From Bdellovibrionales bacterium (GTDB lineage: Bacteria; Bdellovibrionota; Bdellovibrionia; Bdellovibrionales; UBA1609): a DNA stretch of 61,289 nucleotides. A program made the position numbers and the translations under genes. The first letter of the stretch is position 1. The number at the start of each line of letters is the position of its first letter. A model generated the notes under the pieces. The model searched no databases. It saw nothing but the letters and a program-made list of their open reading frames with translations, and was not told the origin of the DNA. Positions 57,358 through 61,289 of the stretch are shown here, in pieces. The stretch lies in contig SKLV01000004.1 of assembly GCA_007121385.1 (NCBI GenBank), forward strand, positions 1 to 61,289. Reading direction: 5' to 3'.

Positions 57358-57765
57358 CTAATTTTTTCGGTCGATAGTGATGGCAAAGCGTTTAACACCG
57401 CCAATTTTTACAGCATCAATGATCTCGACCACCTGACCATGAGAAGCCTCTCTATCTGCGGAAATAATTGCTTGAACTTCCGGGTTGGCCTGGCTGAGTT
57501 CCTGGGACTTAGTAGTGATGGAGGCAATGTCTGCATCTTGTCCGTTGACGAGGATACGACCATCGGCCGCCAAGGTGACATTGAATTCGGAGGGGCCACT
57601 GTCTTCACCACTAGCCGCTTGGGGTAGCTGAATTTTGATATGGCTTTGCATAATAAATGGTGTGGTGATCATAAAAATAATTAAGACCACCAGAATAATA
57701 TCTACAAAGGGTACGATATTGATTTCTGATATAGGCTCATCGTCTCCAGAAATTTTTCCCGCCAT
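57358..57765 (-). CDS. ExbD/TolR family biopolymer transport protein
   Basis: EINIVPFVDIILVVLIIFMITTPF; coupled to the TolQ-like gene. Confidence 0.92.
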   Translation of the reverse strand: MAGKISGDDEPISEINIVPFVDIILVVLIIFMITTPFIMQSHIKIQLPQAASGEDSGPSEFNVTLAADGRILVNGQDADIASITTKSQELSQANPEVQAIISADREASHGQVVEIIDAVKIGGVKRFAITIDRKN

Positions 57766-58430
57766 TAGGCCTTTTCCCCTGAGATGTTATTTTTAGCGTA
57801 GGCGAGGCATACATCACGTACGCTTTCTAAGCTCATAAGAATTGATTTTACCTGTCTTTGAAAATAGTTGTACGAAATAACGGCTGGGATAGCGACCATT
57901 AAGCCCACAGCGGTGGCAATAAGGGCTTTGGAGATTCCTATCATCACTGCAGCTGGATCGCCCTGAGTGACGGCTAGAGCTCTAAAGGCATCCATAATTC
58001 CAAATACAGTTCCTAAGAGACCAATAAAGGGGGCATTAGAGCCCACCGTCGCCAGAAAACTCAGGTATTTTTCCAAATAGGGTCGCTCCATGTTGGCATA
58101 GGAATTAAATATTTCCTCAAGTCCAACAGAACCATGTTCGCGGGCATGTCTCAGCCCATAGCTGAGGGCTCGTCCCTCTAGGCTGTCGCGGTCTCGCCCA
58201 ATGTCTTCGATCTCCTTGAGGCTATTGGCCTGGAGGGACTCCCTCAGTCGGGCGCTGACCTTAAGGCTGTTTCTTTTAACTGCCCTCAAGACCAGCCATC
58301 GTTCCAAAATAAAGGCAATACTAAATATACTAAGGGCAATGAGAATCCACAGGGTTATATCGTGCCCCAGGTCTGCAATCAGGTATAGGCGCTCTGTGAG
58401 CATAAAGATCTCCTCTGTATTTTTTTCCAC
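57765..58430 (-). CDS. MotA/TolQ/ExbB family proton channel protein
   Basis: YLSFLATVGSNAPFIGLLGTVFGIMDAFRAL; ISKALIATAVGLMVAIPAVISYNYFQRQV. Confidence 0.93.
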   Translation of the reverse strand: MEKNTEEIFMLTERLYLIADLGHDITLWILIALSIFSIAFILERWLVLRAVKRNSLKVSARLRESLQANSLKEIEDIGRDRDSLEGRALSYGLRHAREHGSVGLEEIFNSYANMERPYLEKYLSFLATVGSNAPFIGLLGTVFGIMDAFRALAVTQGDPAAVMIGISKALIATAVGLMVAIPAVISYNYFQRQVKSILMSLESVRDVCLAYAKNNISGEKA

Positions 58431-58486
58431 AAGCCTGTTAAATTATGGCTGCTCCCAAATCTAGGGGTCAAGGTGGTATTGAGTTT

Positions 58487-60322
58487 ATGAAGGTGTTTAG
58501 GCTGATTTTTGTGCTTTCCCTCCTCCTTGGGCTCACTCACTGTACTTTCAAGTCGAGTCAGCAGCCCTCTATTTTGTTGATTGCTGTTGAGGGCTTGGGC
58601 TTTGATTTAGTGGCGTGTGGATCTGAACAGATGTTATCCCCGGAAATGTCGGGCTTTAATATCTTTTGCGATGAGGCCGTGCGCTTTACCCACTCCTTCA
58701 CTCCATCAACCATGAGTCAATCCGCCTTGGCTTCGTTATTGTCAGCGCGTTATCCCCATGAGCATCAAGTCTGGCATAACGGGCCGCAATTCCTTTCTGC
58801 ACAAATTAAGACAGTCACTGAAGAGGCAGTGGAAATAGGTCATCGCACCGCCTTCTTCTCTGGCGGAGCCCCAATCTGGAGAAAGTCCGGTCTCAGTCAG
58901 GGGTTTGAAGTCTTTGAAGACAACCTAAAAATAAGTTTTGAAAGACTTTATCGACCTGCTTCACAAAATATCAACCTTTTCCTCTCATGGATAGATCGAG
59001 AAGTTCAATCCAGCCCCTTTTTTTCTGTGGTCTATCTTGCAGACTTGCAGTTCTCTGAGATCTCAACCGTCTCTTCTACGGGTCAGGCCCGTGAGCGAAG
59101 TCTTTTAGGGCAGTTGACGGAAGTGAGTGAATCTTTGGTCCAATTGAAGATGGAGATGGAGAGACGTCGAATTTGGGATAAAACAACAATTTTATTAGTT
59201 GGCCTTAATGGAATTAGCACAATAACTCGTCCTCAGGAGCTCAGGGCCATCAATTTGCATTCAGAGGCGACTAAGGTGGCCACGTTTATTAAACCCTCCC
59301 AAAAAAGAAGAGATTTAGGTTTAGAGTGGAAAATAGATCGAAATATCAGTCTGGTGGATGTGGGAGCGACGCTTTACGATCTTCTGGATGCCGTTGTTCC
59401 AAAACCTCGAGAGAGGATTCTAGAAGTAGTGAGCTTGACGCCCACTCTGAATAAGCCTCAAGTGAGCTGGGATCCTGATCGGACTATATTGATTGAAAGT
59501 GGTTGGGCTCAGTGGAGAGGAGTGGGCCCCACAAAGTTTGCTTTAAGAACCGGCCAATTTCTTATCTTTTATGAGCAACCTTTGCGTATTTATAACACTC
59601 TGATCGATCGAATGGAGCTCAGTCCCCTTCCTGAAGATGATGGTCTTTACTCAAATCTGGAAAAAAAAGCTCTAGAATTGTTCCTCAATAAGGAATTTGC
59701 TCCCTGGGATCAGCCAGATTTAAGTTTAATTGAAAAAATTCAGTTGGGAAAAAGGCTGTGGAGCCTCAGTCAGATTAAGGATGAGGCTGTTTTTGTGGAA
59801 CTTGAAGATCTATTGGAAGAGCGCCCTTGGGATAGCCAGCTTTTGGAGTGGAGGTGGCAATGGGCATTCAATAAAAAAGATTGGGATTATTTTTTGAATT
59901 TGGGAGATCAGTCCAGCCTAGCCTTGAAGACCGCTGCAAAAAAAAATAGCGGTCAGTCCATCAGCGGTCTTGACCTCAGGGGTTGTGAGGTTTGGTTAGA
60001 TCGCACCAAGGCTCCTGAGAGACGCCCAACAGCTCAGGAGTGTGGGGAAGATGGTTTTGTTCTTTTGGTGGACTGGGTTTTGGAAACGGATTCCCAGCGA
60101 AAGCTAGTCCTTCAGGAAGCTTACCTGCGCCACTATTTTAATCGTGAACTGAGGAATCAAGTTGCCAAAATGAACTTTTTGGCCTCTCTCAGTTGGGATG
60201 TAGATATCAACTTGCCAAAGGGGCCTACTCTCGAAGAGGTCTATCTTTCTCTTCCGGAGAACCGGCGCTATGCAACCATTGTGCGAAACCGGGCTTTAAG
60301 TCGAGGGGACCTTTATTATTAA
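58487..60322 (+). CDS. sulfatase/alkaline-phosphatase-superfamily-like lipoprotein, motifs degenerate
   Basis: Lipobox LGLTHC; TPSTMSQSALASLLSARYPHEHQV sulfatase-like segment; usual Asp/His motifs changed. ATG 58487. Confidence 0.65.
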   Translation: MKVFRLIFVLSLLLGLTHCTFKSSQQPSILLIAVEGLGFDLVACGSEQMLSPEMSGFNIFCDEAVRFTHSFTPSTMSQSALASLLSARYPHEHQVWHNGPQFLSAQIKTVTEEAVEIGHRTAFFSGGAPIWRKSGLSQGFEVFEDNLKISFERLYRPASQNINLFLSWIDREVQSSPFFSVVYLADLQFSEISTVSSTGQARERSLLGQLTEVSESLVQLKMEMERRRIWDKTTILLVGLNGISTITRPQELRAINLHSEATKVATFIKPSQKRRDLGLEWKIDRNISLVDVGATLYDLLDAVVPKPRERILEVVSLTPTLNKPQVSWDPDRTILIESGWAQWRGVGPTKFALRTGQFLIFYEQPLRIYNTLIDRMELSPLPEDDGLYSNLEKKALELFLNKEFAPWDQPDLSLIEKIQLGKRLWSLSQIKDEAVFVELEDLLEERPWDSQLLEWRWQWAFNKKDWDYFLNLGDQSSLALKTAAKKNSGQSISGLDLRGCEVWLDRTKAPERRPTAQECGEDGFVLLVDWVLETDSQRKLVLQEAYLRHYFNRELRNQVAKMNFLASLSWDVDINLPKGPTLEEVYLSLPENRRYATIVRNRALSRGDLYY

Positions 60323-61008
60323 AAATTCTCCAAAGTAATTTGCCCGATCCAAAAAGGCATATCTTTATCTGTTTGAGACAGAATCTGAGTCAGGCTATCC
60401 GATGATCGGAGCTCTTCTTTATCCCTATAGAACTCAGGGGGAGTCAGTGTTCTTGAAAGGAGAAGAAGCTCATCTTTGGGTTGAAGGCGGAATGAAAATG
60501 AGTGAATGTTGAGGCTCGGTTCAAGGCCTAACAAATATTGAGGCAATGGGTTTAGAAAATGATGGCTCGCACTGAGTTCCAAAGTGGCGTCAATGGGGGC
60601 ACTCAGTGGAGTGAGGGGTAGTCCTCGACGATTAAGATAGACGATGGGTTGTCCCACCTGGGCGCAGATCAGCTGAGGTCCTAGCCGGCAAGCTGCGAAT
60701 ACCTCCACACCGGCAGTGTACTCATCCCGATTGTCTTCTCGGTAAACACCTTGATTGGCCAAGTAAAGGGCTGTTCTCAGATTGTTTTCCGCGGGAGAGA
60801 GACAGCTCAAAGTGGGAAATGGGGTGGTGGCCTCCAAGTCATTGAGGCTTGAAAGAAAGAAATCTTGGATAATTTCCACAGTTCTCTTGGCGGCAGACCT
60901 TGGTCCCCAAGGTGTGACTACGAGGTAAAGTTGATCGTTTGGTTCCTGTAATATTTCGGGGCGGGGACGAAAAAATTTACCGCTATAAGATCGCTCATGA
61001 ATGGGCAT
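60319..61008 (-). CDS. PP2C-like phosphatase-fold protein, metal-site motifs degenerate
   Basis: AGVEVFAACRLGPQLICAQVGQPIVYLNRRG and LQPKDELLLLSRTLTP align with PP2C GDSR and SDGL regions. ATG at 61008. Confidence 0.5.
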   Translation of the reverse strand: MPIHERSYSGKFFRPRPEILQEPNDQLYLVVTPWGPRSAAKRTVEIIQDFFLSSLNDLEATTPFPTLSCLSPAENNLRTALYLANQGVYREDNRDEYTAGVEVFAACRLGPQLICAQVGQPIVYLNRRGLPLTPLSAPIDATLELSASHHFLNPLPQYLLGLEPSLNIHSFSFRLQPKDELLLLSRTLTPPEFYRDKEELRSSDSLTQILSQTDKDMPFWIGQITLENF

Positions 61009-61024
61009 TTTTATCTCCCAAGCT

Positions 61025-61289
61025 CTATTCAAAAACTAACCGATAAGCTCTTAGCTTTTGAGTTGCTCTATTGTAATAATCTTCACCAGGAAGGCTTTCA
61101 GCCCGAATCTGCTGCCACATCTCTTTTGCGGCCTCCACATTGCCAATGTCTTCTTCTATAATGCTTCTTTGATAGATGGGTTGCATTTTCTGGCGGAGGG
61201 CATTCATGCTGTCGTTGATTAGGCGTTGCGCTTGGCTGTTCTCAGGAGTGAGTTCAATCACTTGGCGACAGGTCAAAATGGCATTGCGA
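61025..61289 (-). CDS. TPR-like protein, 5' end outside the window
   Basis: Helical repeat-like sequence; frame open to the window edge (AILTCRQVIELTPENSQA...). Confidence 0.55.
   Translation of the reverse strand, partial: RNAILTCRQVIELTPENSQAQRLINDSMNALRQKMQPIYQRSIIEEDIGNVEAAKEMWQQIRAESLPGEDYYNRATQKLRAYRLVFE

Noticed and set aside
1-61289. CRISPR arrays, IS elements, prophage or integrative elements
   Set aside because: No regularly spaced repeats of CRISPR size, no transposase, integrase or phage structural gene recognised; the tRNA-Val has no adjacent integrase or att-like duplicate that I could see.

Overview
The window is a gene-dense chromosomal segment with no visible CRISPR array, IS element or prophage. 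Its content (lexA-imuA-imuB-dnaE2, many exported proteases, carotenoid and menaquinone operons) fits a Bdellovibrio-like or deltaproteobacterial-type organism. That taxonomic guess is inference only. Main blocks: (i) TPR/winged-helix regulator and tRNA-Val; (ii) ABC-2 exporter divergent from a carotenoid operon (crtE-crtI-crtB-fused CrtYcd-type cyclase) translationally coupled to a c-type cytochrome lipoprotein; (iii) RRM protein, RNase HI, TypA, histidine kinase; (iv) baeRF3, MscS, MBL hydrolase, Dps, M15-like peptidase; (v) dapF and an SOS mutagenesis cassette lexA-imuA-imuB-dnaE2; (vi) trypsin-like protease, CHAP/NlpC-like protein, ung, Dpp-type SBP and permeases, aroB; (vii) DAHP synthase, ubiE/menG and a complete menFDH-x-BACE operon; (viii) exported protein with a RelE/ParE-like C-terminus, divergent trypsin-like protease, TolQ/TolR pair, sulfatase-like and PP2C-like proteins. 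Main points for a second look: the exported RelE-like protein with no antitoxin; a 4x11-bp direct-repeat array embedded in the lexA promoter; a 17-bp palindrome found at two loci, in one exactly filling a promoter spacer; sigma54-like and sigma28-like promoters; an unlisted 54-aa membrane mini-ORF; an RNase HI gene that starts inside the RRM gene and carries a C-terminal viroplasmin-like domain; and neighbouring degenerate sulfatase-like and PP2C-like proteins. All family calls come from motif recognition by eye; no database search was run.
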